Numbered from the stretch's first letter, positions 37,160 to 46,831 are shown. The stretch is DNA of 64,000 nucleotides from Pseudomonas rhizoryzae (GCF_005250615.1 NZ_SULM01000011.1:162953-226952), one strand, 5' to 3'. Notes: generated from the sequence alone by a model not told the origin. Numbers and translations are program-made.

Positions 37160-38311
37160 TCAGACCTTCTTGCGATCGGTAGCGCGATACTTGTTGCGCA
37201 GCTCCGCGTCGTACTCGCCCAGTACCGGAGGAGCCGTTACTTCAAGAGAACGTTCACCATCGAACGTCACAGGGGATCGGACGGTTCTCCACTCACCTTC
37301 CGTTGGATGAGGCGCACTGATTTCCAACTGCAGATGTTTAGCCTGTGGGTCTTCCAGTGCTTCGCTGGTGTCGTACATCGGTGCATGCGGAACATCTTCA
37401 GCTTCAAGCCGCCGGCACCATTCCGCGCGGTCTTGCTGCTGGAATGCAGCACCTAGCAATTCGATCAACAACTCCTGGTTTTTGATGCGCTGGACGCGGT
37501 CGCTATAGAGCGGATCCTGGAAAAGATCTGGACGCTCGATGGCATTGGCCAGTCCTTGCCAAAACTTTTCGGGCGACGACATGTGGAGGGCGATCCATTT
37601 GCCGTCGGCACACTTGAGCACATAGGACTGCGAAACGCTCGGGCGGCTGTAAGGGCCCATGATCTCGTCGGCGGAGAAATAATGCGTGAACGCGTCGAGG
37701 TTAAAATGGCACATCGACTCCAGCATCGACACCTCTACAGTGCGCCCTACTCCCGTAGCATTGCGCTCATGTAAGGCCCCCAAAATGCCATAGGCTGCAT
37801 AAAAGCCCGTCAGAGAGTCTGCCATTGCAGGCCCTACCACACGTGGATTGGCTGGGTTGATCAAAAGACTCAAGAAGCCGCTCGCCGCTTGAGCCACGGT
37901 GTCATAGGCGGGGCGCTTTGAAGCAGGGCCATCTTGCCCAAAGCCACTGATGGCGCAATAGATCAGACGCGGATTGATTTCCCGCAGCCGCTTCTCGCCC
38001 GCTCCCAATCGCTCAGCCGCACCAGGACGGAAGTTCTGGATGTAAACGTCGGCGTCCCTGATCATCTGATCAAAGATTTCGAGATCTTCCTCAAGCTTGG
38101 TGTTGAGGGTCACGCTGCGCTTGTTGCGATTGTAGGTCTGAAAGTGAGGGCTATAGAGTCCACCCTGAAACGCACGAAACGGATCGCCGCTACCAGACTG
38201 CTCGACTTTAATCACCTCGGCGCCGAGGTCAGCCAGCAGCATGCCGGCATTGGGGCCAGTGATGAACGTGCCTTGCTCGATAACACGAATGCCGGATAGA
38301 ACTTTGGCCAT
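37160..38311 (-). CDS. Class III CoA-transferase (CaiB/BaiF family)
   Basis: A 383-residue family III CoA-transferase, which moves CoA between carboxylic acids. Signatures are GTFITGPNAGMLLADLGAEV, VTLNTK, the catalytic Asp region DVYIQNFRPGAAERLG, and YCAISGFGQDGP. It is one base from the hydroxypyruvate-isomerase-like gene. In this pathway it should activate a dicarboxylate for the lyase encoded by the citryl-CoA-lyase-like gene. Confidence 0.88.
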   Translation of the reverse strand: MAKVLSGIRVIEQGTFITGPNAGMLLADLGAEVIKVEQSGSGDPFRAFQGGLYSPHFQTYNRNKRSVTLNTKLEEDLEIFDQMIRDADVYIQNFRPGAAERLGAGEKRLREINPRLIYCAISGFGQDGPASKRPAYDTVAQAASGFLSLLINPANPRVVGPAMADSLTGFYAAYGILGALHERNATGVGRTVEVSMLESMCHFNLDAFTHYFSADEIMGPYSRPSVSQSYVLKCADGKWIALHMSSPEKFWQGLANAIERPDLFQDPLYSDRVQRIKNQELLIELLGAAFQQQDRAEWCRRLEAEDVPHAPMYDTSEALEDPQAKHLQLEISAPHPTEGEWRTVRSPVTFDGERSLEVTAPPVLGEYDAELRNKYRATDRKKV

Positions 38312-38358
38312 TTCTTACTCCTGATGCTCGTCTGACGAGCTAATTCTTGACGGATGGA

Positions 38359-39969
38359 TCAGCTCACAGCGCGAGCGAATGACGTCGACGGCACCTCAAG
38401 CGAGACAGGATCTTCAACTCGCAACTCGCGATGAAACTGGTCGATCAGGGTCTGAAGCTCGACAGCAGCGCGGGCGCCGCCAAAAATGTAGAAATCAGGA
38501 CGTATGAGCACGCCTGTAAAACCGGTGTCATTAAAGAAACGGGTAAGCTTGCCGGTGATATCGTGGATGGCATCGCCCTGCGCCGCTTCCGGTTGAGCAA
38601 GGAAAACGCACTTTCCGCCCAGCCGCTTAAGCAAAGCTTTGCTTTCCTCGGAAATCACCCCATACGCCGACGCATCCTTTAACAGCAGCGTGAAACCGGT
38701 GCCAAGGAGAGTGTCCATCCGGTCGGTGGCCTGGTTGGAGAGGATCTCGGCATGAGGTGCAAGTCGTCCGACCCACTCGCTATCAAGGTTTGCTAACGTG
38801 CCTTGCTTCAGGTGTGGAAATGCGGCCATGCGAGGGAAGGTGCCGTCGAAGAACGCCTGATCGCGTTTAGCGGCGAGCGCTTTGTCCGCCACGCACACGA
38901 TTTCGCCCAGATAAACAGAGGTATCAATGATGTCGGTGATGTGTGGTTTGCGCTCGACCTCGTAGTCGTCCAGCAGCGCCGTATCACAATGCCCCTTCAG
39001 AACCAGATCGAGCCTCCAGCCGAGGTTTACGGCATCGCGGATACCTGAGCACATACCTTGTCCCATGAAAGGCGGCATGGTATGCGCGGCATCGCCTACC
39101 AGAAATACCCGCCCTTCACTCCAACGTTCTGCGACAAGTGAACGGAACGTGTAAACCGCGTGCCTCACTAACTCGGCCTGATCACGCTTAACCCAGCGAT
39201 CGAGGAGGCTCCAGACATATTCAGTGTCGTCAAGCCGCTCGCGTGGCTCATCTGGAAGCCGCATGATTTCCCAGCGGCGCAGTGGACGCCCATCCTTGAT
39301 GCCACCTGGTACAAACGTTGTAGGACGCTCGGGGTTGCAGTACTGACCGGCAGACGGAATGTCGAGCTCAACGCCGTCGTTAAGCATAACGTCTACCACA
39401 AGCCAGTCGGCCTGGAAGCCACGATCAATCCAAGGAATATTCAGAGCATTGCGCACCGCGCTGTTGGCCCCATCGGCGCCGACCAGGTACTTACCATGCA
39501 GCTCTACAGCAATACCTGTCTCGTTATTGACGACCTCAACGACAACGCCATCGTCGGTATGAGTGAACGACTTAGCCTCATGCTGCAGCATCACGTGCAC
39601 GTTCTTGAAAGAACGTACTTTCTTATCCAGCTCTGCCTCAAGCGACGGCTGGTAAAAGAAATAGGCCTCTGGGCCTCCTGAAATGGAGTCGACCGTCCAA
39701 TCGATCTCTAGCAGCGTTTTCCAATCTTGGTTCATCCACTGATAGCGCGGCGATGGAGCACCAAATGAAGCGAAAGCGTCCGCACAGCCATGTGCTTGGA
39801 AAGCACGATGGATTTCATGATCCATACAAACAGCGCGCGGCAATGGGTACGCATAGGCATGGCGTTCCAGGACAGTGACGCTGTGGCCATGCTGTCCCAG
39901 TATGACCGACAACATCCGGCTCACCGGGCCGTAGCCTATGATCACCACATCAGATTCAATCTTTTTCAT
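38359..39969 (-). CDS. FAD-dependent aromatic hydroxylase, MhpA-like
   Basis: A 536-residue class A flavin monooxygenase. The ADP-binding motif is GYGPVS at residues 12-17 (the usual last Gly is Ser here). The DG motif is VGADGANSAVR, and the GD motif FLVGDAAHTMPPFMGQGMCS contacts FAD. It is closest by eye to 3-(3-hydroxyphenyl)propionate hydroxylases. It should ortho-hydroxylate a phenolic acid to the catechol that the dioxygenase gene product then opens. The NAD(P)H preference is unknown. Confidence 0.87.
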   Translation of the reverse strand: MKKIESDVVIIGYGPVSRMLSVILGQHGHSVTVLERHAYAYPLPRAVCMDHEIHRAFQAHGCADAFASFGAPSPRYQWMNQDWKTLLEIDWTVDSISGGPEAYFFYQPSLEAELDKKVRSFKNVHVMLQHEAKSFTHTDDGVVVEVVNNETGIAVELHGKYLVGADGANSAVRNALNIPWIDRGFQADWLVVDVMLNDGVELDIPSAGQYCNPERPTTFVPGGIKDGRPLRRWEIMRLPDEPRERLDDTEYVWSLLDRWVKRDQAELVRHAVYTFRSLVAERWSEGRVFLVGDAAHTMPPFMGQGMCSGIRDAVNLGWRLDLVLKGHCDTALLDDYEVERKPHITDIIDTSVYLGEIVCVADKALAAKRDQAFFDGTFPRMAAFPHLKQGTLANLDSEWVGRLAPHAEILSNQATDRMDTLLGTGFTLLLKDASAYGVISEESKALLKRLGGKCVFLAQPEAAQGDAIHDITGKLTRFFNDTGFTGVLIRPDFYIFGGARAAVELQTLIDQFHRELRVEDPVSLEVPSTSFARAVS

Positions 39970-40024
39970 CTCAAGCCTCGGTTCTTATCTTTGTAGGCGT
40001 GTTTCTGAAAGCGTTTCGCAAGGC

Positions 40025-40831
40025 TTATTCGTGAGCTTCAAAGTCCTCTGGAACGTCGCCGGTATATTCGAACTCGCGGGTTGCCTGGTAGGAGAGCGCG
40101 AAGCCGATCGGTGCGGTTTGCTCCTCGTAAAGGTGGGCAACCAGTCCAGCGCTACGGGCCAAAATAGGAACGCCTCGAAGTGCCGTCAGCGGAAAGTCCG
40201 CGCCCAATAACACTGAAGGAATGGCGGCAGAGACGTTGAGCTTCAACTCGCGGCCATAGATATCGGGGATAACGCTCTCAATCGCTTCCGCGATCTTGAC
40301 GTAGGTCAAGTCAGAGCCAGCGACCTCCGCGGTAGTGAAAAGAGCTTCTACGCGCGGATCTCGTGCTTTGTGAAGCGGATGCCCGTAGCCAGGAAGTGGG
40401 CGTTTGGCAGCGCGATATTCCGAAACTACAGCATGCGCCGCATCGGACAGGGCCAAGCCTTGGTCAATACGACGTTTGACCGCATCGAGCAGGACGCCAG
40501 CATCAGCTGAGGCGCCCAAAATGACCGAGCCACAACCGAGCAGTCCCGCTGCCACTGCACCTTGCATGGCCTCAGGTGAAGCAGCGTAAGTCATGCGCGC
40601 GGCCTGGACGCTGGGTACAAGCCCATGCTCTGTGATCGCAACGAGGGTGGCATCCAACACGGCGAGCGAGGAAGCGCTTGGCTTCTTTCCAGTAACAAGT
40701 GTGAAGAAGTATTCACTGAAAGAAAATTTGCCGATGACGTCATCACACAGGTTCAGACCGCGAACAACGATCGTGTCTTCGTTTGAAGTGCAGATGGCAC
40801 TGCGAGGTACGGTTTCTTTACCAATTTTCAT
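40025..40831 (-). CDS. Citryl-CoA lyase-like (short citrate-synthase fold) protein
   Basis: A 268-residue protein of the citrate-synthase superfamily in its short form, as found in citryl-CoA lyases. Conserved parts are FSFSEYFFTLVTGKKPS, AVAAGLLGCGSVILGASADA and GYGHPLHKARDPR, in which His is catalytic. It should break a tertiary-hydroxy-acyl-CoA into acetyl-CoA plus a 2-oxo acid. It lies between the hydroxylase and the dioxygenase and is co-oriented with both. Confidence 0.8.
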   Translation of the reverse strand: MKIGKETVPRSAICTSNEDTIVVRGLNLCDDVIGKFSFSEYFFTLVTGKKPSASSLAVLDATLVAITEHGLVPSVQAARMTYAASPEAMQGAVAAGLLGCGSVILGASADAGVLLDAVKRRIDQGLALSDAAHAVVSEYRAAKRPLPGYGHPLHKARDPRVEALFTTAEVAGSDLTYVKIAEAIESVIPDIYGRELKLNVSAAIPSVLLGADFPLTALRGVPILARSAGLVAHLYEEQTAPIGFALSYQATREFEYTGDVPEDFEAHE

Positions 40832-40855
40832 AGTATCTTCCTAAAGGGGCTCGGC

Positions 40856-41716
40856 TTAGATAGCGGTCAGACGGAAGTCGAACGGCACGCTGTAGTAAGG
40901 AGCGGTCATTTGTTTGCCATCGGGAGCGATCCCTGCTGGATGCTCGACGTAATCGATGATCAAACTCGGCTTAACACCAAATACGCAGTCCGAATCCAGG
41001 TACGGCCCATTGGCAACGAACAGTTGCGTATTCACCGGGTAAAAACCGTCCGCACCGATCTTGAAGTGGATATGCCCAGGGCGATTAGGGTGCCGCTTCA
41101 ACTTGCTCTGCATCAGCCCTGCAGGGCCGTCCTGTGGGATGGGGTAATAGCTGGGGCGGATTGACCAGAAAGCGTAGTTACCGTGCTCGTCCGTACGGAA
41201 AATTCCACGAGCGAGCATCTCGGCCTGATCGGGAAGCTGCATGTCGTAGTTGCCGTCACCATCGCCAGACCAGACATCCAGCGCAGCGTTGGCGATTGGC
41301 CTACCGTGGCCATCCAAGACCTTGCCGTAGTAATAGGTTTTTTCGCCACTGACTCCCGTGGAAATGTCGGCTCCAATAGGCAGCTCTGGGGCACCAGCCC
41401 AGTAATAGGGGCCCTCAACGGTCTCTTCCAGGCAGTCTTCACCACGATGCTGGTTCAACCCGATCGTCAGGGTAGAGACACCCAACAGGTCAGACAGCAG
41501 GATGAACTCTTGACGTTTATCGGTGCAGATTGCCCCTGTAGCTGTCAGGAATTGGATTGCGCTAATCCATTCCTCAGGAGTGAGCTTGAGCTCTGCCACG
41601 CATGCGTGGAGGTGTGTGACCACACTGGTCATGATTTGCTTGAAACGAGCATCCTCACAATTTTTGAAGCTGTCGAGAACTTCCTGAAGGTGGGCAGCAG
41701 AGTCGAATTCGACCAT
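40856..41716 (-). CDS. Intradiol ring-cleavage dioxygenase (catechol/hydroxyquinol type)
   Basis: A 286-residue non-haem Fe(III) enzyme that opens a catechol between the hydroxyls. The N-terminal helical linker domain is followed by EGPYYWAGAP, the Fe-ligand Tyr residues in RPSYYPIPQDGP and the His pair in RPGHIHFKIG. Length and linker domain match catechol or hydroxyquinol 1,2-dioxygenase rather than protocatechuate dioxygenase. I start at 41716 (MVEFDSAAH), after AGGGGAT. It is first on the catabolic transcript and divergent from the LysR gene. Confidence 0.87.
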   Translation of the reverse strand: MVEFDSAAHLQEVLDSFKNCEDARFKQIMTSVVTHLHACVAELKLTPEEWISAIQFLTATGAICTDKRQEFILLSDLLGVSTLTIGLNQHRGEDCLEETVEGPYYWAGAPELPIGADISTGVSGEKTYYYGKVLDGHGRPIANAALDVWSGDGDGNYDMQLPDQAEMLARGIFRTDEHGNYAFWSIRPSYYPIPQDGPAGLMQSKLKRHPNRPGHIHFKIGADGFYPVNTQLFVANGPYLDSDCVFGVKPSLIIDYVEHPAGIAPDGKQMTAPYYSVPFDFRLTAI

Positions 41717-41848
41717 TGGGGTATCCCCTGTTGTTATTGGATGGAGACGGTTCTGAATCACGTGAAATGAGAATAAAAGCGTTCAACCACTCAGAGAAGT
41801 GATAAATTTACATAAAAACAATCGATGACATCACTGGTTGAGGCGTCT

Positions 41849-42760
41849 ATGGAACTCCGGCATTTGAGGTACTTTTCGGCACTGGCAGAAACGCTTAACT
41901 TCACAAGGGCAGCCCACAGAACACACGTGACCCAGTCGACCCTTTCCCATCAAATCAAGCAGTTAGAAGATGAACTCGGCGTTCAGCTTTTTGACCGGAT
42001 CGGAAAGCGAGTGGTGATCACCGAGGCCGGTGATCACCTTCTCGCTCAAATCGCGCCGGCACTCAGGCAAATCGATGTCGCGGTGAATTCATTGAGCACT
42101 CCAGCAGGCTCAATGGTTGGCCACATACGCGTAGGCGCCACGTATAGCTTCAACGCCAGGTTGGTTCCGCAGTGCATCGCCAGCTTTCTAGCGCCGAACC
42201 CAGGTATTCGCGTTACGGCAGAAGAGCTCTCACAGGCTAAAATCGTAGAGCGCCTGCTTTCGGGCGACCTGGATCTGGGTATTGCCTACCGCCCCCAGGA
42301 AAACCAGGAATTGTGGTTTGAGCCGCTGTACAACGAGGAAATGGTGTTGCTCGTGCGTAGCGACCATCCCCTCGCCCGCCGCAAGCGTATGAGGATGGTA
42401 GAGCTTCACAACGTACGGATGGCACTTCTGCCCAAAGTATTCAGTACACGGCAACAGTTGGATGAATGCTTCAGGGCATGCGGGGCGGAGCCGCTCGTAG
42501 TGGCTGAGATGAACACCGTCCTCCCCATGATCGAACTGATCCGCCAAACCGATCTGGCAGGAATCGTGGGGGAAAGTGCTACAGATATGGTGGAGGGTCT
42601 GAGCGTGGTCGCGTTAGAGAACCCGACACCAATACGGACACCGGGCCTGATCTGGAAAAGAGGAGGCCCGGATGATTCCGCGATCAAGCAATTTGCGGCA
42701 GTGGTCAGACGGGCTACCGAAGCCGGGATAGCCGCGAACGACTCAAGCCTTAGCAGGTGA
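41849..42760 (+). CDS. LysR-family regulator of the catabolic cluster
   Basis: A 303-residue LysR protein, HTH at FTRAAHRTHVTQSTLSHQIK, ligand domain with GDLDLGIAYRPQENQELWFE. The start at 41849 (MELRHLRYF) is preferred over 41825. It is divergent from the dioxygenase gene across 132 bp, an AT-rich stretch suited to a LysR operator, and its end overlaps the MFS gene on the other strand by 18 bp. The inducer is presumably a pathway intermediate such as a muconate. Confidence 0.87.
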   Translation: MELRHLRYFSALAETLNFTRAAHRTHVTQSTLSHQIKQLEDELGVQLFDRIGKRVVITEAGDHLLAQIAPALRQIDVAVNSLSTPAGSMVGHIRVGATYSFNARLVPQCIASFLAPNPGIRVTAEELSQAKIVERLLSGDLDLGIAYRPQENQELWFEPLYNEEMVLLVRSDHPLARRKRMRMVELHNVRMALLPKVFSTRQQLDECFRACGAEPLVVAEMNTVLPMIELIRQTDLAGIVGESATDMVEGLSVVALENPTPIRTPGLIWKRGGPDDSAIKQFAAVVRRATEAGIAANDSSLSR

Positions 42761-43987
42761 ATCCAGATTCTGTTGGGGGTTTCGTTTGATCGGTGCTGTC
42801 TCTTTCAAAGCCAGCCCGACAAGGAACCCCACCACGAGGCCCGCCATAGCTAAGTAGAGCGTGTACTGGATGCCGTAGTTTTTGGCAATGAACCCCGCTA
42901 ACGCTGGAGCTACCCCGCCTCCGAAAATTTCACCGATCCCGACCACCACGCCAACTGCCGTCGACGCCAAGTGCGCCGGCACCGCCTCGTTCGTTAGAGG
43001 CCCTACGGTGAGACAGGTAAGGCTGAAGTTGAAGAAGGTTGCCATGAACAGGAAGCCGAACAATTTAATTGGCTCCGCGCCCGTTCGAATCAGCATGAAA
43101 AGGAAGACGCCGGTGCCCACGAACGAAAGTAAAAGGACAGCCCTCCTCCCGATGTAATCGGATAATGTCGGCAAAACGAGCTGGCCGGTAAATCCCCCAA
43201 ACCCTATCGCTGACATCACGAAACCCATTTGTTGAACGTCAAGCTTAAGATAATCGGTGAGGTAATTTGGCATCATGGCACTGACGACGAAGAGACACGT
43301 CAGTATGCAAAACATGCTAAATACGTTGACGATGACGTTTCGATACTTAAAAACGTCCGCCCAGCGCTGAGGCGATGAGGTGAGCGATGGTGTAGCCGCT
43401 TTAGGCGCATCACGCATGATCTTGTACATGCACAACGCGAGCACGAGACCAGGAATTGCCACGATTACGAAAACCCAGCGCCACGACGGAACCACAAGAA
43501 GCAGTTGCGTAGCCAGCACTGGGCCAAGGCCCAACCCCAAAATTGGAAACATGGCCTGCTGGATCCCGATGTTCATCCCTCGGCGAGTCGACTTGGAGGC
43601 CTCTGCCGTGGCGGCGATGCTGGTAGGGGTAAACGCCCCCTCGGAAATACCCATTACTGCGCGTATCAACAGCAGACCGGCAATACCGGTCGCCAAGCCG
43701 GACGCGCCTGCCAACAGCGAAAACATCGCAACGGACGCGATTAGTATGCCCCTGCGTCCAACGCGGTCTGATAGACGCCCCATCAATACAGCAGAGACCC
43801 CCCAAGCAATCGCCAGGGCCGCAGAGATGTTGCCCAGATCCTGATAATCCAGATCCAAGTCCTGCATCATCACAGGAAAAAGGGGAAGAATGATGAAGCG
43901 GTCTAACCCGACTAACCCAAACGCCAATGAGAGCAGTAATACCGCCTTCCACTCATAACCCGTGTCCCATCTCTTGTAATCGTCCAT
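42743..43987 (-). CDS. MFS transporter, aromatic-acid/H+ symporter type
   Basis: A 414-residue major-facilitator protein with twelve predicted helices. The loop 2-3 motif GRLSDRVGRRG is intact, and DRFIILPLFPVMMQDL lies in helix 1. The layout resembles the AAHS/ACS importers for aromatic acids and organic anions. I use the ATG at 43987, preceded by AAGGGG; longer starts (44011, 44035) lack a good RBS. It is convergent with the LysR gene and probably imports the pathway substrate. Confidence 0.82.
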   Translation of the reverse strand: MDDYKRWDTGYEWKAVLLLSLAFGLVGLDRFIILPLFPVMMQDLDLDYQDLGNISAALAIAWGVSAVLMGRLSDRVGRRGILIASVAMFSLLAGASGLATGIAGLLLIRAVMGISEGAFTPTSIAATAEASKSTRRGMNIGIQQAMFPILGLGLGPVLATQLLLVVPSWRWVFVIVAIPGLVLALCMYKIMRDAPKAATPSLTSSPQRWADVFKYRNVIVNVFSMFCILTCLFVVSAMMPNYLTDYLKLDVQQMGFVMSAIGFGGFTGQLVLPTLSDYIGRRAVLLLSFVGTGVFLFMLIRTGAEPIKLFGFLFMATFFNFSLTCLTVGPLTNEAVPAHLASTAVGVVVGIGEIFGGGVAPALAGFIAKNYGIQYTLYLAMAGLVVGFLVGLALKETAPIKRNPQQNLDSPAKA

Positions 43988-44580
43988 CACGCACCCCTTG
44001 CTCTGAGTCATGAACGCCAGACAGCCTTCGGCCACCCGAACGCTCCAGGTATAAAAAAAAATTTTCGCTGTCGCAGACCTCCCGGTTACGGAGGCAGGTG
44101 AAGGGGGACACGCACGCGGGAACGATTTGAAGTTTTTCTCATGATTTGTCCTTTATTTTTTTGTCGGACTGGTTCAACCATGAGGACGGTAGGATTGATA
44201 CAGCTTCTTTAAAAGTGATTAATTTCGCTAGAAATGATCGACACCATCAATAGCAGGAAAAGCTCAACTTGTCTTATGCATGGAGACGTTATCGAAGGCC
44301 TTGCAGCCGGTCGTGGGCGCTTATAAGTGACGATATCAATGGTAGGCATCGAAAAAGTCCATTTAACTTCTTCTCACCCGTCACGCAGAATTGGCTAAAA
44401 CCAATAGCAGACCATGGCGCATCTTCTGCATCAAGCCGCAATACGCGCAGAACAGCAGAATTACTCCATTTATGATGAATGCCTTTAGCTAAATTCCTGC
44501 TACATAAAGTTCTGAATAGGCAGTTACCCCAAGGAAAATAACAGGTGCCCATGCATTAAGAAGAGCAGAATCAAACATCC

Positions 44581-44713
44581 ATAACCTTCCGCCTGTATAT
44601 CCAAAATGCCCCGCGGAGTTACCTGGCTGCCGCTGTGCAGAACCGCGCGCTGCTCAATCGCGTGTTCCGGGAGCAGCTTTTCTGGGGCGGACGGGGCTCT
44701 ACCGGTGAGTGAT
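44581..44713 (+). pseudogene. Possible C-terminal gene fragment
   Basis: An open frame ending at 44713 (TGA) reads RLYIQNAPRSYLAAAVQNRA and then LLNRVFREQLFWGGRGSTGE, which looks like real protein, but no start codon or upstream body exists. GC rises sharply at its left edge. It was probably cut off by insertion of the catabolic segment. The 43988-44580 stretch before it is AT-rich with no gene I can support, apart from the promoter region of the MFS gene. Confidence 0.35.
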
Positions 44714-44770
44714 CGTGGGCAGCCGCCTGGCTAGGCGCGCCGGCATTTCCAGTCCCTAGACCTCCATGAC

Positions 44771-45306
44771 CTATAGCCTGGATAGCAGCAACTTGATAGT
44801 CGACAGGAAGCCACCAGGCGCGGGCTCGGACTCGGTCTGCCTGGAGGCCTCGCGGTAGGCTGCCATCAGGGAGGCATCGCGGGAAAGCATTCGGAGCACG
44901 CACATGTTCGCATCCGGCGTCGGCTTTTCGAGATGGTACCCGTGTCGATCCCGTAGATAAGCAGCAGCTGCTGCGCTTCTCGATCTTCCTGCCTGGCAGT
45001 TGATCACCTCGAATACGCGCTTCGCCGCCAGAGTATCCAGGCGAATTCGCATTTCCTCTGCCTTGGGCATCAGCAAGTAGTCCCGGAAGGTGCGTTCGAA
45101 ATTGCTGCCGTACAGCGCAATGGTCTCCTGATCGAAGCCTGCGTCGATGAAGTGGTGGTAGCTGGCGATTCCCAGCAGGTTTCGTCGATCGCTGCCGGGT
45201 CCTTGGGGCCATCGGAAATTGACACAAGGCGGCCGCCAGGTGCTGGCCGGAACCGTTCCGCATCGGTCCGGGAAAGGAAAAGGCATGCTAGTTCTGGAGA
45301 TGTCAT
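44771..45306 (-). pseudogene. Frameshifted tyrosine-phosphatase-like gene
   Basis: The N-terminal part runs from the ATG at 45306 (MTSPELACLFLSRTDAERF, RBS GAGG) to about 45175, where the frame shifts. The rest continues in the next frame (LLGIASYHHFIDAGFDQET) to the stop at 44771. The C-terminal half carries VINCQAGRSRSAAAAAYL, a C-x5-R phosphatase signature. A single indel near 45175-45185 splits the gene. The family is dual-specificity-phosphatase-like; it may be a sequence error or a true pseudogene. Confidence 0.6.
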
Positions 45307-45561
45307 GTGACCTCAGCAATAGGGTAGAAGACGAGCAATAGCGCGGAGCCGCGAGCACGGGATATCACACGGCTGTACACAGGTTGCCAGCGCTATCGCG
45401 GCAGAACCTTCGAGTTCGCCCCCATCACGGGGCCGCTATACACGGTGGGATCGTGACTGGATGGCTCGTATCCATTAGCATGCGCGCCGCTACACTTACA
45501 AAGCCTGAAAGTGTGATATTTGATAGCGATGTAATTGCCAAAAAGGAATTGGTGATAATAA

Positions 45562-45798
45562 ATGAAAGGGAAAGTAATAGTAGCTACCCTCATTGCCGCT
45601 TTTATAAGTGTCTATACTGTTTATAAGGAGCATCGTGAGTCCGTTCGATTGTTGGAGCAAGAGCGTATTCGCGTTGGAAAGCTTGAAGCGCTGCCGATTA
45701 TGCCGTTCGAATACCGCCGCGTGCTCACGGAGGCGCAAAAAGTTCCTCATGCACTTTGCAGACAAAACCCTGTCCTGCTCCGGCTGTTCTGCGCATGA
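45562..45798 (+). CDS. Small putative membrane-anchored protein
   Basis: A 78-codon frame starting ATGAAAGGG with GGTGATAATAA before it. The N-terminus has one hydrophobic helix (IVATLIAAFISVYTV), then a charged coiled segment (KEHRESVRLLEQERIRVG). The last 20 residues run into the NUDIX fragment and look random, so the gene may be truncated at its 3' end. No function is recognised. Confidence 0.35.
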   Translation: MKGKVIVATLIAAFISVYTVYKEHRESVRLLEQERIRVGKLEALPIMPFEYRRVLTEAQKVPHALCRQNPVLLRLFCA

Positions 45799-45919
45799 GG
45801 TGCGTGTTATGGCGGAGCATCGCTGGTGGTCCATGGCAGAGTTGAAGTCCACCATAGAAACGGTATGGCCGGAAAACCTTGTCGACATACTGACTAATGC
45901 AGGCGTCTCAGAGCTGTAA
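45791..45919 (+). pseudogene. C-terminal fragment of a NUDIX hydrolase
   Basis: About 42 codons ending at 45919 read HEVRVMAEHRWWSMAELKST and then ETVWPENLVDIL, which is the typical tail of a NUDIX hydrolase (EHRWWS then a helix). The NUDIX box itself is absent upstream. It is a remnant in a debris zone. The 45920-46147 stretch shows nothing more. Confidence 0.55.
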
Positions 45920-46147
45920 AGACGCAGGATCATTACCGTGACGTCTGCGACTACTCTTTGGGGTTAGCAGCCTGCCATGAACGACTGCTTTGGGTCGGTA
46001 GCGATCGCTCGTCGGCGTCCGCATCTGGCCGAAAGCAGTCTCCTATGTTTTCCATTTTATCTGCTCTAGCCACGTGCTTTTACCTGTACCTCACGCGCTA
46101 CACCTATCGGCACCGCTCCGGGCGTGGCGAAAAGTAGCCGGACAGAC

Positions 46148-46189
46148 CCAAACGACTACAGGTATATTCCGATACGCCAAACGACTACA
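46148..46189. repeat. Direct repeats upstream of the serine recombinase (candidate res site)
   Basis: CCAAACGACTACA occurs at 46148-46160 and again at 46177-46189, 29 bp apart and just before the recombinase start codon. This is the usual place for a recombination/operator site of resolvases; the function is inferred. Confidence 0.55.
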
Positions 46190-46201
46190 CCGGAGCCCGC
46201 C

Positions 46202-46831
46202 ATGTTCGTTCGCGCTTACCTTCGAGCCTCGACAGACGATCAAGACGCCACCCGCGCCCGGGAGGCCCTGCGCACCTTCGCCGCCGAACATGGGGCGCGG
46301 ATCGCCGCGACCTATGTTGAAAACGCTTCGGGCACTCTGCTGGATCGCCGCGAACTGCTGCGCTTGCTGGCCGATGCCGAGCCTGGGGACGTGCTGCTGG
46401 TGGAAGCGGTGGACCGGCTGTCTCGTCTCGACCGCGCAACCTGGGACCAACTGCGCGAGCGGATCGCCCAGGCCGGCCTGCAGGTGGTGTCGCTCGATCT
46501 ACCGCTAACCCATTCACTGCTGCGCCCGGCCGCCGCCAACGGCGATAGCGCCCAAGAGTGGATGACGCGCGCGGTGTCCCAGATGTTCTTGGAGTTCATG
46601 GCGGCGTTTGCTAGGAAGGACTACGAAACGCGCCGCGCCCGGGCAGCCCAGGGCATCGCCAAGGCGAAGGCGGCGGGGGTCTATAAAGGGCGACCGAGGG
46701 ATGAGCAGCTGCATTCGCGGATCCGCGAATGCCTGGCCAGGGGGATGTCGGTGCGGGGGACGGCTAGGCTATTGGAGTGCTCGACCAGCACCGTCAACCG
46801 GTGCAGGGCGACACAGGTATCGGCGCTATAG
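46202..46831 (+). CDS. Serine recombinase (resolvase/invertase family)
   Basis: A 209-residue small serine recombinase. The catalytic domain starts MFVRAYLRASTDDQDATRA; here the nucleophile Ser is in YLRAST, with R8-like arginines in VEAVDRLSRLDR. A C-terminal HTH (GMSVRGTARLLECSTSTVNR) binds DNA. GC is high, unlike the DNA to its left, which suggests a plasmid or transposon origin. Direct repeats immediately upstream could be its site. Confidence 0.85.
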   Translation: MFVRAYLRASTDDQDATRAREALRTFAAEHGARIAATYVENASGTLLDRRELLRLLADAEPGDVLLVEAVDRLSRLDRATWDQLRERIAQAGLQVVSLDLPLTHSLLRPAAANGDSAQEWMTRAVSQMFLEFMAAFARKDYETRRARAAQGIAKAKAAGVYKGRPRDEQLHSRIRECLARGMSVRGTARLLECSTSTVNRCRATQVSAL

